From the NCBI GenBank assembly GCA_045837725.1, contig JBEWZL010000083.1:186001-250000 (forward strand): a stretch of 64,000 bases of DNA, in the 5' to 3' direction. Every line of letters starts with the position of its first letter. The first letter of the stretch is position 1. Both the position numbers and the translations under genes were made by a program. Of the stretch, positions 1-12,075 are shown one piece after another. Under the pieces are notes generated by a model. The model was not told the origin of the DNA. It searched no databases and saw nothing but the letters and a program-made list of their open reading frames with translations. This DNA comes from Vermamoeba vermiformis. Lineage: Eukaryota > Tubulinea > Echinamoebida.

Positions 1-1067
1 CGCGCGCAGTTGGAGGACAGCAAAAGCGACAGCTGTGACAGCAGACACCACGCACTGCTCATTCGCGTGCTTGCGGAACAACTCCAGTGCAAGCCCGAGC
101 AGGTATACCCGCTGTCTGTATACCGTTAGTTGTTCCGCGCTAATCATTGCAACTATTTCACGGACAGATCCGCGAGTTCGAGCTGTGTGTGTGTGACACG
201 CAGCCAGCAGCATTGGGCGGGGCACTGAACGAGTTCATCTTCTCCGCGCAGCTCGACAACTTGATGTGCTCGTACTTGGCCGTGCAGGCACTCATTCGCG
301 CGGAGGGTGCGGAGGCAGATCCGAACATCAAGCTGGTGGCACTGTTCGACAACGAGGAGTGTGGCAGCGAGTCCGCGCAAGGAGCCAACAGCAACATGTT
401 GCAGCAGGTGATTGAGCGCGTGATTGCCAGTCTCAATCAGCAGCGGAACAACTCCGCCGAACTGACGCACGTGACGCTGCGCAAGTCATTCCTCGTCAGC
501 GCGGACATGGCCCACGCCATTCACCCGAATGTAAGTGCAGCTAATTATAGCCCCTGCTGACAGCTGTCACTAGTACCCCTCCAAGCACGAGCGCAATCAC
601 GCCCCGGGCATGCAGCGCGGACCAGTCATCAAGCACAATCCTAATCAGGCAAGTGCACTTAGTGTCACGTGATCACTGACCAATCGCCGTGCAGCGCTAT
701 GCCACCACACCTGTCACCGCGCACCTCTTGCGTCTGATCGCCGAACAGCAGCACATTCCTTTGCAAGAATTCGTCGTGCGCAATGACTCCCCGTGCGGCA
801 GTACGTACTGGCACTGTGCCACTGTTGTGTGTCGCACTAACCCCGTCCTACACAGCCACCATCGGTCCCATTCTCGCCTCCAAGCTCGGTGTGCGCACAG
901 TGGATCTGGGTCTGCCGCAGCTGAGCATGCACTCCATTCGCGAGATGGCTGCTGTCGACGACCTCGTCTACGGACTGGATCTGCTCCGCGCAGTGTACCG
1001 CTCCTTCGCGACTGTCGATGCCACTCTCGTAGTCGACAAGGCCCTCGCGGATGTCACGCTGAACTGA
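1..1067 (+). CDS. DNPEP: Aspartyl aminopeptidase (peptidase M18), 5' partial
   Basis: Zn-dependent exopeptidase that removes N-terminal Asp/Glu residues; cytosolic in known members. The gene enters from the left edge, so the N-terminal part is missing. Exons 1-101, 167-530, 574-648, 695-800 and 856-1067 read through in frame. M18 signatures are in order: DTQPAALGG, the metal-ligand segment with RLDN replaced by [19 protein letters not shown] (DNEE motif holding catalytic and metal Glu), [33 protein letters not shown] and the C-terminal [14 protein letters not shown]. These match the family order and spacing over the whole visible stretch. Intron 649-694 has a GC donor (CAG|GCAAGT). Intron 531-573 contains TGACAGCTGTCA, one of the recurrent palindromes. 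Identity is near certain; only the 5' part is unseen. Confidence 0.95.
649..694 (+). other. GC-AG intron in aspartyl aminopeptidase
   Basis: The exon ends ...AATCAG and the intron starts GCAAGTG and ends GTGCAG. Only this junction joins HNPNQ to RYATT in frame, as the M18 family requires. Confidence 0.85.
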
Positions 1068-1631
1068 GCGGAGAATATTGCCCAATTTGTACACACGTCA
1101 TTCGTGTGGCTAAACACTTGGCGCATAAAATAATTGTCGAATGTTTCGTACAAAATACGTTAATGCAGTTTGATAATCCACAACCCCCATCAAATGCACT
1201 TCTCAAGGCACCAAAGAGCCGTGGGAATGGTATGGCCCAATAATACTACCCCTCCACTCCGTTATCAGGACTTGACTACGAAAAGGCAATCGAAAGTGGA
1301 GAGGTGTGGCTAGTTTATCGAGCCCTTAACTCATATTCAAGAAGTAGAAATATGTCACACCCGTGTTTATTCTTTTTGTACAACGACATACAACTATTTA
1401 ACTGTAGTATTCTAGCCCACTAACAACTTTTGCAAGCGATACATTTGGTTGTAAATGCGGTGCGAGTGCCAAGTGCGCGTGAAGATTGAGAATTCTCGCC
1501 CAGCAAATTGGACGAAATTTCGTGTCACGTGCCTCCTTGGGATTGTCGAGGTTACCTGCACGGAGCTGAATAAAAACCCAACGCGTCTGTTCGGGGCATT
1601 ACATTCAATCCTACTGATATAACCAACACAC
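1068..1631. other. Intergenic, 564 bp: 3' flank of aminopeptidase and promoter of thiolase
   Basis: No coding or RNA gene recognised. The antisense reading frame around 1412-1660 has no family features. A TCACGTG E-box lies near 1522. AT content rises just before the thiolase start. Confidence 0.6.
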
Positions 1632-3021
1632 ATGGAGTCTTCACAACGACGATTGCGCACCGTATTGAGCCACTTGAACGAACAGCCGCAAGCTCAATCT
1701 GTTCGCGTTCAACATACTAAAGCTTCTCTCCCTGACAAGAGCGATAATGACGTTGTGATCGTCAGGTAATTATTATTAATAACGATAAATTGCAACCTTG
1801 ATTATTGCACGATCAGATTGATTTATTATTATTTCGAATATTATTATTAATTTCAAAATTAGTGCTGTCAGAACACCCATTGGTAAATCCAAGAGAGGAA
1901 ATTTGAAGGACACTCACTGGACTGATATGTTGGCCCATGTCTTGAAGGAAGTTGTCGAGCACGATCCCAAAGTCAAATCCGGCATTAAGAAAGAAGACGT
2001 CGATGACATTCACGTCGGTATTGTGCTCGCACCAGGAGGTGGTGCCACTCAAGCACGTCAAGCCATGTTCTTGGCTGGCTATCCCGTCGAGACTTCGATC
2101 ACCACGCTCAATCGCCAATGCTCCTCTGGCTTGCAAGCAGTGGCCAACATTGCTGCTGCGATTAAGAACGGCTACATCAAGGTCGGTGTTGCCGCTGGTG
2201 TCGAGTCCATGAGCGGTCACGACATGATCCGCGCCGTGGGTGAAGTGAACGAGAAGATCTTCGACAACGCGCAGGCACGTGACTGCTTGCTGTCCATGGG
2301 CCAGACCTCCGAGAACGTCGCGGAACAGTTCGGTGTGACGCGCGAGGACCAAGATCAATTCGCCTACGAGTCCTATCGCAAGGCCGTGGCTGCCATCAAG
2401 AGCGGAAAATTCAAAGAAGAAATTGTTCCGCTGGAGACTGAAGTCGTCAAACAAGACGGCACGCGCGTCAAAGTGACGGTGAGCGAGGACGAGGGACCGC
2501 GCGAGACTACACTGGAGAGCTTGAAGAAGTTGAAGCCCGCGTTCAAGCCCGACGGCAGCAGCACCGCCGGCAACAGTTCGCAGACGAGTGACGGAGCCGC
2601 TGCGGTCTTGTTGATGTCGCGCGCTGAGGCCAGGAGACGCGGACTGCCCGTGCTCGGCAGATTCCTCGGCTTCCACGTGGCTGGTGTGCCCCCCGCAGTG
2701 ATGGGCATTGGACCAGCTGTGGCTATTCCGGGTCTGCTCAACAAGTTCAACTTGACTGTGGATCAGATCGACGACTTTGAAATCAACGAGGCCTTTGCAT
2801 CGCAAGCACTCTACTCCATTCGCAAGCTCGGCATCAACATCAACAAGGTCAATCCCTTGGGTGGTGCCATTGCCCTCGGTCATCCTCTCGGCTGCACTGG
2901 TGCGCGTCAGGTCAGCACGCTCTTGTACCAGATGCGTCGCGAGAAACAAAATCTCGGCGTGATCTCGATGTGCATTGGTACTGGCATGGGTGCTGCTGGT
3001 CTGATTCAAGCTGAGTATTAA
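1632..3021 (+). CDS. ACAA1: Peroxisomal 3-ketoacyl-CoA thiolase with PTS2 signal
   Basis: Catalyses the last, thiolytic step of fatty-acid beta-oxidation, 3-ketoacyl-CoA + CoA to acetyl-CoA + shortened acyl-CoA. About 430 residues, the usual family length, in two exons (1632-1765, 1863-3021). The N terminus carries RLRTVLSHL (residues 7-15), an exact match to the peroxisomal targeting signal 2 pattern R-L-x5-H-L, so import through PEX7 is inferred. Catalytic features: nucleophilic Cys in NRQCSSG near residue 131, NEAFASQAL, the catalytic His in GHPLGCTGARQ and the second Cys in SMCIGTGMG. The thiolase fold starts IVSAVRTPIG immediately across the intron, and the C terminus GLIQAEY ends normally. 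The chosen ATG is the first in frame and the only one that keeps the PTS2. A cytosolic acetyl-CoA acetyltransferase is less likely because of the PTS2. Confidence 0.96.
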
Positions 3022-3150
3022 GTCATAGTACCTGCCCCCTATTGTAATCATAATAATCAAATTTTGCATAAAATCTGATTTCAACCGAGTACAATCTTGC
3101 TTGTAAGCCTGAGTGCATTACTATTGTAACAACTAACCCTTACGGTACAA

Positions 3151-6100
3151 TTAAAACAACACATCCGCTACATGCACGCATTGTTTGTCGTGCTGCAGTG
3201 CCACGAGATTGACGTAACACTGCTGGTGCGCGGTGCCCCAATGCAGATACACGTGCACCAAGGCGTGCACTGGCTGCGCGACTGTCTTGCTCTTGGCGTT
3301 GAACAGCTCCACTTCAATGCGATACAGGCCCGGCACTGCACGGCGCAACAAGTACTCTTCAGGCCCGAGACCATTGGCCATGTCCTTGCTCAACGTGCCG
3401 CCGTTCTGCGTCGTGTTGTTGAAGGCGTAGCAGTGCGCCAAGCCGGGCTCGTACACGTGCAGATTCAGATCCACTTGATCCAGATCCCACTGCACCGTCA
3501 CGCGCAGATCAATCTCGAGTGGAATGTCGAGGTCTATCTTCTGGTGGTGCAGCAGCTGCATCAACTTGTCGCACTGCGAGTAGTGCTCGTCCAACAGCTC
3601 GCTCATCAGTCGCACCGCGCGGTTCACTTCCATCAGTGCCACCACTTCTACTTGCGTGAAGCGCACGTCCCACTCTTTTTCCTAAAATAGAAGGTGTCAG
3701 TTTCGTGTCATCACGTGATAGTATTTTAATTCATTCCAACGATACTCACGATGACATCTGTCAAAAGTGTCAATGCACGTGTCAAGTCTCCGCGCACTCC
3801 TCTGCGCACCAGCACACGTGCCAGATCGAGATAACTTTGCGGTTCTTCACTGCGGAGTGCCAGCACGCGGTCGTAGAGGTGTATTGCGTGCTCAATCAGC
3901 GCGTGTTGTTCGCACGCGTAGGCCAACAGTCGCATCCACTTGTGCTCGTTGAGCTGCGACTCGACCATGTTGGACAGCACGCGCAGTCCGACACGTGACA
4001 GCTCTGCGCCCTGGTTGAGTAATTTGCAGCCGAGGTGCAAATAAAAGTACGGAGTGCGGTGCGTGACGGAATTATAGTAATTCCGCAGTGCCTGTTCAGT
4101 GCTCACGTGCTCCTCGCGCAGCTCCGCAGACTCGTACAGGTGCAGCGTGACTGTCTTGCCGAGCGGCGTGCAGTGCTGGCGCGATCTATTTTTAGCGTAC
4201 ACGAATGAGGGTGTGGCACGTGACACCGGAACAATATCCTGACTGAAGTCCATCAAGTTGTCCTGTTCTTCCAAGAATGAGCTGTATTCCGAGGGCTCGG
4301 AAGAATTGTCGCTGCACGATGCAATCTCCGAGGTGGGAGATGCAGAGCGAGATCGCACCAAGCGTTGTTCCGGCGAGGCAGCACGTGAAGTGATACGACG
4401 TCGTTTGGGCAGTGCGCTGAGCTCTGCGTCACGTGCTCGTTTGCGCGAGTCAGTAGCGACCCGCTCTTCGGGTAATTCCGGGGAATAGTTCGGGGAGGTC
4501 GGGGAGTAATCGGGGGACGCGGGTGAGTAGTTCGGGGAACAGGCGGAGTACACGGGACTGTGCTGCGCGGAAGTGATGTTCATCGCCTCATTCTGATTGT
4601 ACGCGCACGAGGTCGGGGCGGAGTACTGCGAGGTCGGGGAGTAATCAGGGGAGGCGGGCGAATACTCCGGGGAGTGTGGCTCGTAACGCGGACTGCGGGG
4701 CGAATAGTGCGGGGAGGTCGGGGAGTAATCGGGGGACACGGGTGAGTAGTGCGGGGAAGTAGGTGCGTACTGCGGGGAGGTCGGGGCATAGCGCGGGGAG
4801 GTCGGGGTGTAGTTCGGGAGATTGAGGCTGTGATGCACCGAGTGCGGGAGGTAGTTCGGGGAGACCGGGGAATAATTCGGGGAGGAAGGTGAATAGCTCG
4901 GGGTGACGGGAGAATATGTCGGGGAGGTCGGGGTGTAGCGCGGGGCAGTCGGGGTGTAGCGCGTAGTTTGAGGCAGCAAACGAGGCTGCAAAACTGCAAG
5001 TGACACGTGTCGTTCAGCGTGTTGCGCCATGTAGTGCGAGAACGTGTCTGCAAAGTTGAGCGAGCTAAAAATAGGTCGGGAATATTCTTGGCGCCACATA
5101 GCCATCAGCAGCTCAGGGCTCTGATCGCGTGTCATCTGCTGATTGACAGGTGTCACTTCGAGTGTCGCACAGCGATCACTGTCGTGCGTGTCGACCAGGG
5201 CAGAGATGCGTTCAGATTCGAGTTCGCTGTAATGGCGCGGTGGCACGTGATGCAGTGTCATGCAGGGTTTGACACCTGTCATCGACCAGTCACGTGACCA
5301 CCAATCCAATCGGCGCTGCCACCAGTCCAAAGCATGGTGCCATCGATGGCGCTGCTTGTTGAACGCTTTTCTTTTTTTGGCAGCGAGCAAGAGGTGATAC
5401 TGCTGGTGGCACGTGGCATGGCTGGCGGGCGGTTCAATCTCGTAGCGGAGATACTGCGAGACATCATCGAGTACGATTAAGGAAGTCGCGCCAGGAGTGA
5501 CCAGGCCAAACAGCCGTCCTATTTTTAGCAACGCTTTCTTGCTCTGCTCTTCGTTCTGATTGGTCACCAACATCTCTTCGATCTTCTTGGAGGCTAATTA
5601 TAGAACTGGTCAGCACCATTACTATAAATGGCAAGCAACGTACCGAAGAACTTGGGAATGAGGGGTGCAGCGGTGACGTCATCGAGCTGAATGGTGAGAG
5701 TCACGTGCTTGCTGACCACCACGCGACTGCCATAGCCAAAGTTCTGCAACGGATTAGAATGAGCATAACCAAATATGGTAATATCGATGCGTACCATGGT
5801 GATGGGCACGGTGATGGAGTTCGATTTTTTCACTGAATCTGAAGTGACAGGTGTCACCGTGACTTTTCCTGTCAAAATGAAGTTCGCGCGGGTCAAAGGA
5901 GTGGCACGTGATGGATAAGTCTCCAGCGCGACACCGGGTATCTCCGCGCTGAGATTCAAAAACGAGAAGTGAGGTCTGCCCACCGTTCTGAGCACGTGAT
6001 CGATGCTGCTGTTTTGCAGATTAAAAAACACGCCACCCTGTCAAATGACACGTGTCAAACAGAGATCTCAGCCAACCATGTCACGTGACTTACCGTAGTC

Positions 6101-7410
6101 TGTGCGAGTGCGCGCAAGAGAGCAGCGTTGTGCACGACATTGGCAGTGACGGCATACACTGGCGCAGCTATTTTTAGCTCGGTGAAATTAACGCGCGCTC
6201 CAATAGATGAAATTCCGTCGGAGAACAACAAGATGTAGTCGAACACGTGATTCAGTTTGACACGTGTCATAATGCTGAGATCAGTCGCGCCATCGTACTC
6301 AATGCTTTGCAGAAATTGCAGCAGTTGGGTGACATCGCGCTCTTGCTTAATTTGGAAAATGCGTTCTTCTTCGCACTCATTTCTAAATATGTACACGACG
6401 AGCTTGACGGGCGCAGTCAACTCTTGATTTAGTAATTGCCTCATCAAACTGCGAGGGTCAGTACGATTGCTTAATTAGGAAATAAGTCACTGACCTGAAC
6501 TCAACGCTCTTGTCAGTGGCACGACTCAACGATGCATCCCAAAATAGACCAATTGTCTTGGGTTCATTGACACGTGTCATTGACTGCTCGTTGACTTGCG
6601 GCACGTGACAGCGCGCAATGAAGTAGTGACAGCTGTCAAAGTAGGTGCTGTCATCGGGGTCAGTCAGATCTGACGCGCGTTGCGGTCTGATCGCGCGAGT
6701 GACAGTTGCGCCATCACGTGGGTCAAATTGAAGTGTCAAACCACGTGACATCCTGAGATTGGTGACACGTGTCATGGCCTGGTGACCAGCCAACTTGAAA
6801 TTAGCATCGCGTGCTGCAATATCCGGGGCGGTGAGTGTCACGTGCTGCGTGAGTTCATTGTGCGTGATCACGTGACAGCTGAACGTGTCAATCGGTGCGT
6901 TGAATGAGAGGGGCACGCGACACACTCCCGTGTCAATCAGGGACACGAATCGCAGTCGAATGCGTCGGCCAGACTTGGGCACTGGGTACACGCGAATGCG
7001 GTATACATTGCCAGTCACGTGCTCGCAGATTGCAATTCTGCCCGCGACAGTAGATCTGACCGCGTTTTCAAAGGCCACTTGAGCTTGTTCGCGCTCAACG
7101 ACCACGCCCTGGACAAGCACGGAATCTATGTCAACCTCAAAGCCGGACACAGTGGCGCCTTCAGTGAGCACCAAGGTGATCTCTGCCTCCACGCCAGTGC
7201 GCGAGGTGGAATTGACAAAGTGGATGTCCACTTCTGTCTCTAAACCACGAGAGATGAGCGCGAGGGATAGGGAATTTGTAACTAATTTATGTAATTGGAT
7301 TATTTACCTGCAAGATAATTATTTAATTCGATTTTTAGGCTGAGATCGCGGATTTGAAGTTGTTGGCCATCGTCCTTCGCAACGACTTTGATACAACTCG
7401 TATCCGCCAT
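3151..7410 (-). CDS. VIT-VWA-DUF2135 protein with an internal Pol II CTD-like heptad array
   Basis: A 1,323-residue protein in six exons (7410-7308, 7239-6495, 6448-6094, 6037-5644, 5593-3750, 3681-3151) whose lengths sum in frame. Order of parts: a VIT domain (about residues 15-170, with FVSLIDTGVCRVPLSF-type core); a von Willebrand A fold (about 235-400; the MIDAS-like start reads FWDASLSRA and is degenerate against DxSxS, later ILLFSDGIS); a beta-rich stretch; a linker; about 17 good YSPxSPx heptads (about 744-909); a Ser-rich region; an alpha-helical stretch resembling TPRs (about 1040-1140); and a C-terminal DUF2135-type domain with WDLDQVDLNLHV, GGTLSKDMANGLGPEEY and GLYRIEVELF. VIT-VWA-DUF2135 chains are known from bacteria and protists; I know of no member with Pol II CTD repeats. 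A cytosolic or nuclear location is inferred because no signal peptide or membrane segment is visible. Role unknown. Confidence 0.9.
4464..4968 (-). repeat. CTD-like heptad repeat array (YSPTSPx) inside the VIT-VWA gene
   Basis: About 20 in-frame units of 21 bp. Several match the Pol II consensus closely (YSPTSPN, YSPTSPH, YTPTSPR); others vary at positions 4 and 7 (YSPVSPD, YSPASPD, YSPRSPR). Two interruptions occur, a 14-residue degenerate unit (YLPHSV...) and a stretch around YNQNEAMNI. Position 7 is mostly N, D, H or R rather than S. The DNA units are similar but not identical, so the array is not a very recent expansion. Confidence 0.92.
6046..6057. repeat. TGACACGTGTCA palindrome (intronic example)
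   Basis: One of 15 perfect copies in the window; this one lies inside intron 6038-6093 of the VIT-VWA gene. Others are listed under the findings. Confidence 0.85.
6258..6774. repeat. Cluster of four TGACA-NN-TGTCA palindromes inside VIT-VWA exons
   Basis: Perfect TGACACGTGTCA at 6258-6269, 6568-6579 and 6763-6774 and TGACAGCTGTCA at 6627-6638, all inside coding sequence. Read on the coding strand the perfect copies all encode MTRV, so they share frame here. Confidence 0.85.
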
Positions 7411-7745
7411 ATTAGTGCACTCGCTCACAATATACTATAACAGCCTTAGTTGTGGTGTTCAACGGCCAAAATAAAGAATAATAAATTTCAAAGACTTAGC
7501 AAGTTTTCAAGGCCGAAAAAGATTAGAAGATTCTAACAGCATTAGCGGACTAAAGTTGTTCGTTTGTGCTTGAAGGCCGCCAACATCTTGTTGTGCAAGT
7601 CGGACCTAAATCGCAAATTATGCCGAGTAAATTTCTACCGAAGAGTCGGATCGCGATACCAACAGTTGATCTCAACTGAGAACCACAAAACAAGTATTCG
7701 CACAAATACTACAATAGTCCAATAGACTACTAGTAGCGACTGCAC
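7411..7745. promoter_or_regulatory. Divergent promoter region, 335 bp
   Basis: Separates the starts of the minus-strand VIT-VWA gene and the plus-strand Pro/Thr-rich gene, so it should hold both promoters. AT-rich, no recognised motif of the recurrent families and no ORF with family features. Confidence 0.55.
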
Positions 7746-8850
7746 ATGGGTCTGGAAGAGAGTTATGAAGTGCCCCCACCCTGCACTGCGGTGCCCTGCA
7801 TGCCCCCACAGGGTTCTAATGTTGTATATGAACGTGCTTATGATCAATATGGACGTCCTATTATTGTAGTGCATCAACAACCACCGCCGCGCACGCAGAT
7901 GAATTATGCAACAACGTAAGATTTTTATTTTAACTTTTACCGTTGGAATACTACTAGGACATGTATATACTATTTGTATTATTATTATTGCTTCAATTTA
8001 ATTTCGTATTAATTTGCGACTGACTGCCTTTAGCGTACCACAAGCGCACACCACTCCACCCCTGCAGCCCAGGTACCCAGGCTACATGCAGAGCTATCAG
8101 CCCCCGCCACAGTACCCCCTGCACACCACTACCAATCCCTATGCGACGGTGAGTACTGCGCAGTATCCTGGTCAGTACGCACATCCGAGTCCCGGTGCGC
8201 TGTTGACTACACCAGGGTACTACTACATGCCTGCGAGTACTGTCAATGTGCCAGCAGCCACCACTAGCACCGCACCCACTGCTGTCCAAGTGCCCACGAG
8301 TGCTGTCAGTGTGCCGAACACTGCGCTGTCACACGTGGCACTGCCCGTACTCGCACCACTCGTGTCAAATACTGAGCAGCGACACATGTCAAACACCGAC
8401 CTCCCCGCATCCACTGTCACTGCAGCGGTCACTGCACCCACCGATCACGTGACTGTGCCGCACACCGCAGATTCAAACATTGATCAACAACACGTGTCAA
8501 ATTCCGATTCGAACGGTGGCACACTGCCAGGGCTCACTCCGCTCGTGTCAAACACTGACTCGCAACCCGTGTCTAACACCAACCTCGAAATCAAGTGTGA
8601 CACATTGCCAGCCAGTGACCCAGAGCCCCTCGTGTCATTCACCAATGTGACTGTCATCAACAGCGCGCCCTTGCCTGGTGTTGAGACCAAAATTAGCGCT
8701 GAAAGTGAGACTAAAAATAGCAGTGCGAGTACAGTGCAGCACAGTGACGCCAACAGCAGCGAATCACCAGCCCGTGTCAAGAGATCGTTCAATCCACTGC
8801 CGCGTCGCCAGCCTGCTGTCAAAGCCTATCTCGCGCACGAGGAGCTGTAA
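7746..8850 (+). CDS. Pro/Thr/Ser-rich protein of unknown function
   Basis: About 328 residues in two exons (7746-7915, 8034-8850). The first third is Pro/Tyr/Gln-rich (QPPPQYPLH, QYPGQY), reminiscent of PGQY-type low-complexity tails of annexins and adaptor proteins. The middle holds loose repeats around PLVSNT and HVSNSD separated by Thr/Val/Ser-rich spacers (HVALPVLAPLVSNTE, LPGLTPLVSNTD). The C-terminal 40 residues are basic (ARVKRSFNPLPRRQ). No signal peptide, membrane segment or catalytic domain. Several repeats are encoded by DNA that contains CACGTG or GTGTCAAA, so the protein repeats may partly follow a DNA-level motif. I do not recognise a family. The downstream neighbour on the same strand is a Rho GEF. 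Confidence 0.75.
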
Positions 8851-9137
8851 TGGACCCCCACATCTATCATGACACGGTGACGCGCGATGTAAATAGTATT
8901 ATCATAAATCTTGTTCATAGCAGCTCTTGCAAATATGATTTGAGCGTTGGTAGATGTATTAATAACATTCACCATCAGAGTTGTTGCGTAGTCTTTTCCT
9001 TATTAGGGAAAGTGAGTAAGATTTCGATTACCATAAATTTCATGCAACAAAATCCCCTGTTCGAAACTGAAACAAGATAAAAACAACCACAGTAGATCAA
9101 ATTATATCTCAGTCATCACAGCCACACCACAGCCTTC

Positions 9138-11676
9138 ATGGAGGATAACAGTTCCGTCAAGTCGCTAGCGGAGCGGTTTCAGCAAAAGATCTTTGCCCAA
9201 GCGCCGATCGACTCGTTGGGCCTTTCTCCAGTAATGACGAATTTAAATTCATTCACAAGGCATTATTAACACTCTAATACGCAGCGAGGGCCAATAAAGC
9301 GACCTCAAAGTGTGCCTGATGATGAGATCAGGGTTAACACAGCACGCGAACGAAAAGACTCGAAGGAATCCATTAGCGTGCCCACTACACCTATGAAAGC
9401 CATACCTAAGGGAATGCAAATGCCACGCAAGAACTCTGAACCTATTGGTATTTAAAAATTGACACAGATCCAAAAATCTTTTAAATTTTAGTGGCCAACA
9501 CCTGATTTTGATTCGCAACTATTAAATCTTCTTTTGAACATGTATTATAACTGATTTTCCTAACGATTCTGCATTTCCAGTTAAAATTGCCGATAAAGAG
9601 ACCAATCCGCTTAACAAACGCCATAAAATCGTTAGTGAATTGCTAGAGACAGAACAAAGCTATATCAAGTCCTTGCAATTTATATTTGATGTAAGTGCTA
9701 GATTTCAGTAGATACGGTCCTATAAACGCATGTCATAATAAGTTTTTAACTGACATCCACACAGAAAGCTTTGACACCTCTGCGAGATGACAACAAAACA
9801 AATAAAGAGAATCCAATATTGAAATTAGACGATATCTTATCGATATTTTCAAATTGGGAGGTCATTCTGAAGTGTCATATCACGCTCGGAGATACAATCG
9901 CTGAACGGCTCAAGACGTGGGATGACAATCAAAAAATTGGCGAAATATTCCTCGAGGAAGTACGTACATAGAGCGCATTATCATTTCAACACTGGATTCT
10001 GACAATTTATAGACTAAATTCATCAAACTCTACACCTATTATGTCAACAATTTTGACCAAGCGAGATCTGTGTTAACAAAGTGCCGCGAGAACAATAATA
10101 GATTTCGAGAGTTCATCGAGGTACGCGATAGGCAATCGAATTACATTTGTACCGTCAGAACAGATTATTAATTCACTCGCAGACTCTCGAGCGCGATGAA
10201 GCCAGTCGCGGGCTGTCCTTCGACTCGTATTTGATCATGCCCGTACAACGCATACCGCGCTACGTCTTGTTGCTGCAAGATCTGCTCAACAACACCGTCA
10301 AGGAGCACCCTGACTACGAGAACATTGTCGGTGCGCTGGGTCGAGTCAAAGACTTTGCCAATTACATCAATGTCAGCAAGCGTCAGACCGAGAACTTGGA
10401 GAAGTTGCGCGCCATTCAAGACAAGCTGGAGAGTGGTGCGGATAATATTGTCAAAGAGGGCAGAAAATTTGTACGCGAGGGTGCAGCAGAGGTGAAAGAC
10501 AAGAAGAAAAATGTGAAGGCGCAGTTGTATCTCCTCTCTGATCTCCTTCTCATTACCAAACCCAAAAAAGGAAAAGAAGCGGTGATCGCAGATCTCGACC
10601 TGACAGCCTGCGCAGTGACCGATCAAAGCGAAGATCCACCAGGGTTCACCATCGCGACACCTAATGGTCAGTGGCGCGTGACATTTGACGACAAAAAGAC
10701 CAGTGACAGCTGGCAGAGTGCACTGAACACGCAGGTGAAAGAGACCATTGAGAACTTGGTTGGGAACTCCCCGAAACAAGAAGGTACTACTGCCAATAAG
10801 TGCTATTTATATTCCGTACTAACCTAGTGATCAGAGAACATTGAAGAGTTGATTGCAGACTCGGAAGAACAGAAACAAAAGAACTATCTGATGCGCATGA
10901 AGATCATGAGTGAGCTCGTCGAGAAAGAAGAAGAATACGTGCACATATTGAAGCTGATCACAAACTTGATCACGCGCTTGAAGAGCTCCGCTGAGGACGG
11001 CAACAAAGTGATCACGCTCGATATGATATTGAGCATCTTCAGCAGTTGGGAGATGTTGAGCAAGTGTCACGAAGATCTGCTCGCGGTGTTCAAAGGCAGA
11101 CTTGAGCACTGGCAAGACAAGCCACTCATTGGCGATGTGTTCATTGACAAGGTATGCACCATGACACGTGTCACTTGCGTACTAACAGCGCTGCAGAATA
11201 CAGGATTTTTCAAGTTGTATCGCCACTACGTGACCAACAGAACGGAGCAGACGAAGGCCCTTGAAGACGCGCTCGCTGCAGCCCCTTTGTTTGTCATTGC
11301 CATCACGGTATTAATATCACTGTTGACATTGCAGGACTTGAACTGACACGCCACCCCTCAGGAGATTGAAGCGATGGAGAAGAAGAAAATTGAAAAGATG
11401 TTGGAAGAGCCCTGTCGCCGCTTGTCGAGCTATTATTTCACGCTGCAAGAACTGCTGCGCAACACTAGTCGCGATCATCCCGACCATCAGAACTTGATTG
11501 CAGCTGTCAAGTACGTGCAAGAGATGAACAAGTCCAACAACGAGCAAGACGACTACTTCCCGGACTCGCCCTCCCAGACCACGAGTCGTCCTGAGCTCAA
11601 GAAGAAGCGGTCAAACTCCAACTTCAACGGCATGTTGAAGCGACGCAACACGCAGGACAAGAAGGACAAGAAGTGA
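9138..11676 (+). CDS. Rho-family GEF with DH-PH-DH architecture
   Basis: Guanine nucleotide exchange factor for Rho/Rac GTPases by homology. Nine exons (9138-9230, 9285-9447, 9581-9690, 9765-9959, 10013-10120, 10183-10783, 10835-11151, 11197-11307, 11362-11676) give 670 residues in frame. First DH domain (about residues 95-270): CR1 start ELLETEQSYIKSL, then LIMPVQRIPRYVLLLQDLL (CR3). A PH domain follows (about 285-375, YLLSDLLLITK, then SDSWQSAL). A second DH-like domain (about 425-590) starts ELVEKEEEYVHILKL and keeps the IFSSWEML helix, but its CR3 helix reads EEPCRRLSSYYFTLQELL in place of the Q-R-x-P-R-Y core, so it may be inactive or structural. The tail is basic. Intron 11152-11196 contains a perfect TGACACGTGTCA. 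The second DH looks like an internal duplication. Confidence 0.9.
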
Positions 11677-12075
11677 GCTGTCTAACCGCGCAGCTTGTAT
11701 TTATTGCTTTGTAACATAAAGGACGAGATTTCAATTGAGTTAAATGAACTACATAGTACACTGTCTTGCATAAACTGCATTGGTAGATCCGTGGAAATTT
11801 CGCGAATCACACCCAGATTTTTTATCAAATTTAATAAGATTTTTTTGTCGTGCACGAAAATCTCAAAGGCAATCTAAACATTCATTTTAACAAGTGGTAA
11901 CCACCTTCAGTCTGTCCAGGTAATGATGATTTGTAGTGCTTGTTATTGCCGTTTTTGTAATCCAGAGGCAGATTCAATTTTAAATTTCCATTACAAAATT
12001 GTTTCTTATTGGCATAATCTTTTAATATTTTTGATAATATTTAAAAATAATCGCTTTATTGAACGATTGATTCAG
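11677..12075. other. Intergenic, 399 bp
   Basis: AT-rich; nothing coding recognised. A 5' UTR exon or intron of the downstream CAP-domain gene may lie here, because the sequence before its ATG (pyrimidine tract, TTCAG|ATG) resembles a 3' splice site. Confidence 0.5.

Noticed and set aside
1813-3084. A 423-codon open frame on the minus strand across the thiolase gene
   Set aside because: It is the antisense shadow of a strongly codon-biased gene; the plus strand carries an unmistakable thiolase and the minus frame has no family features.
3172-3690. A 172-codon plus-strand frame opposite the DUF2135 domain
   Set aside because: Shadow of the real minus-strand exon; the sense strand matches DUF2135 over its length.
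4580-5053. Arg/Pro/Thr-rich frame in another phase of the heptad array
   Set aside because: Any 21-bp tandem repeat is open in several frames; only the YSPTSPx frame joins the flanking exons.
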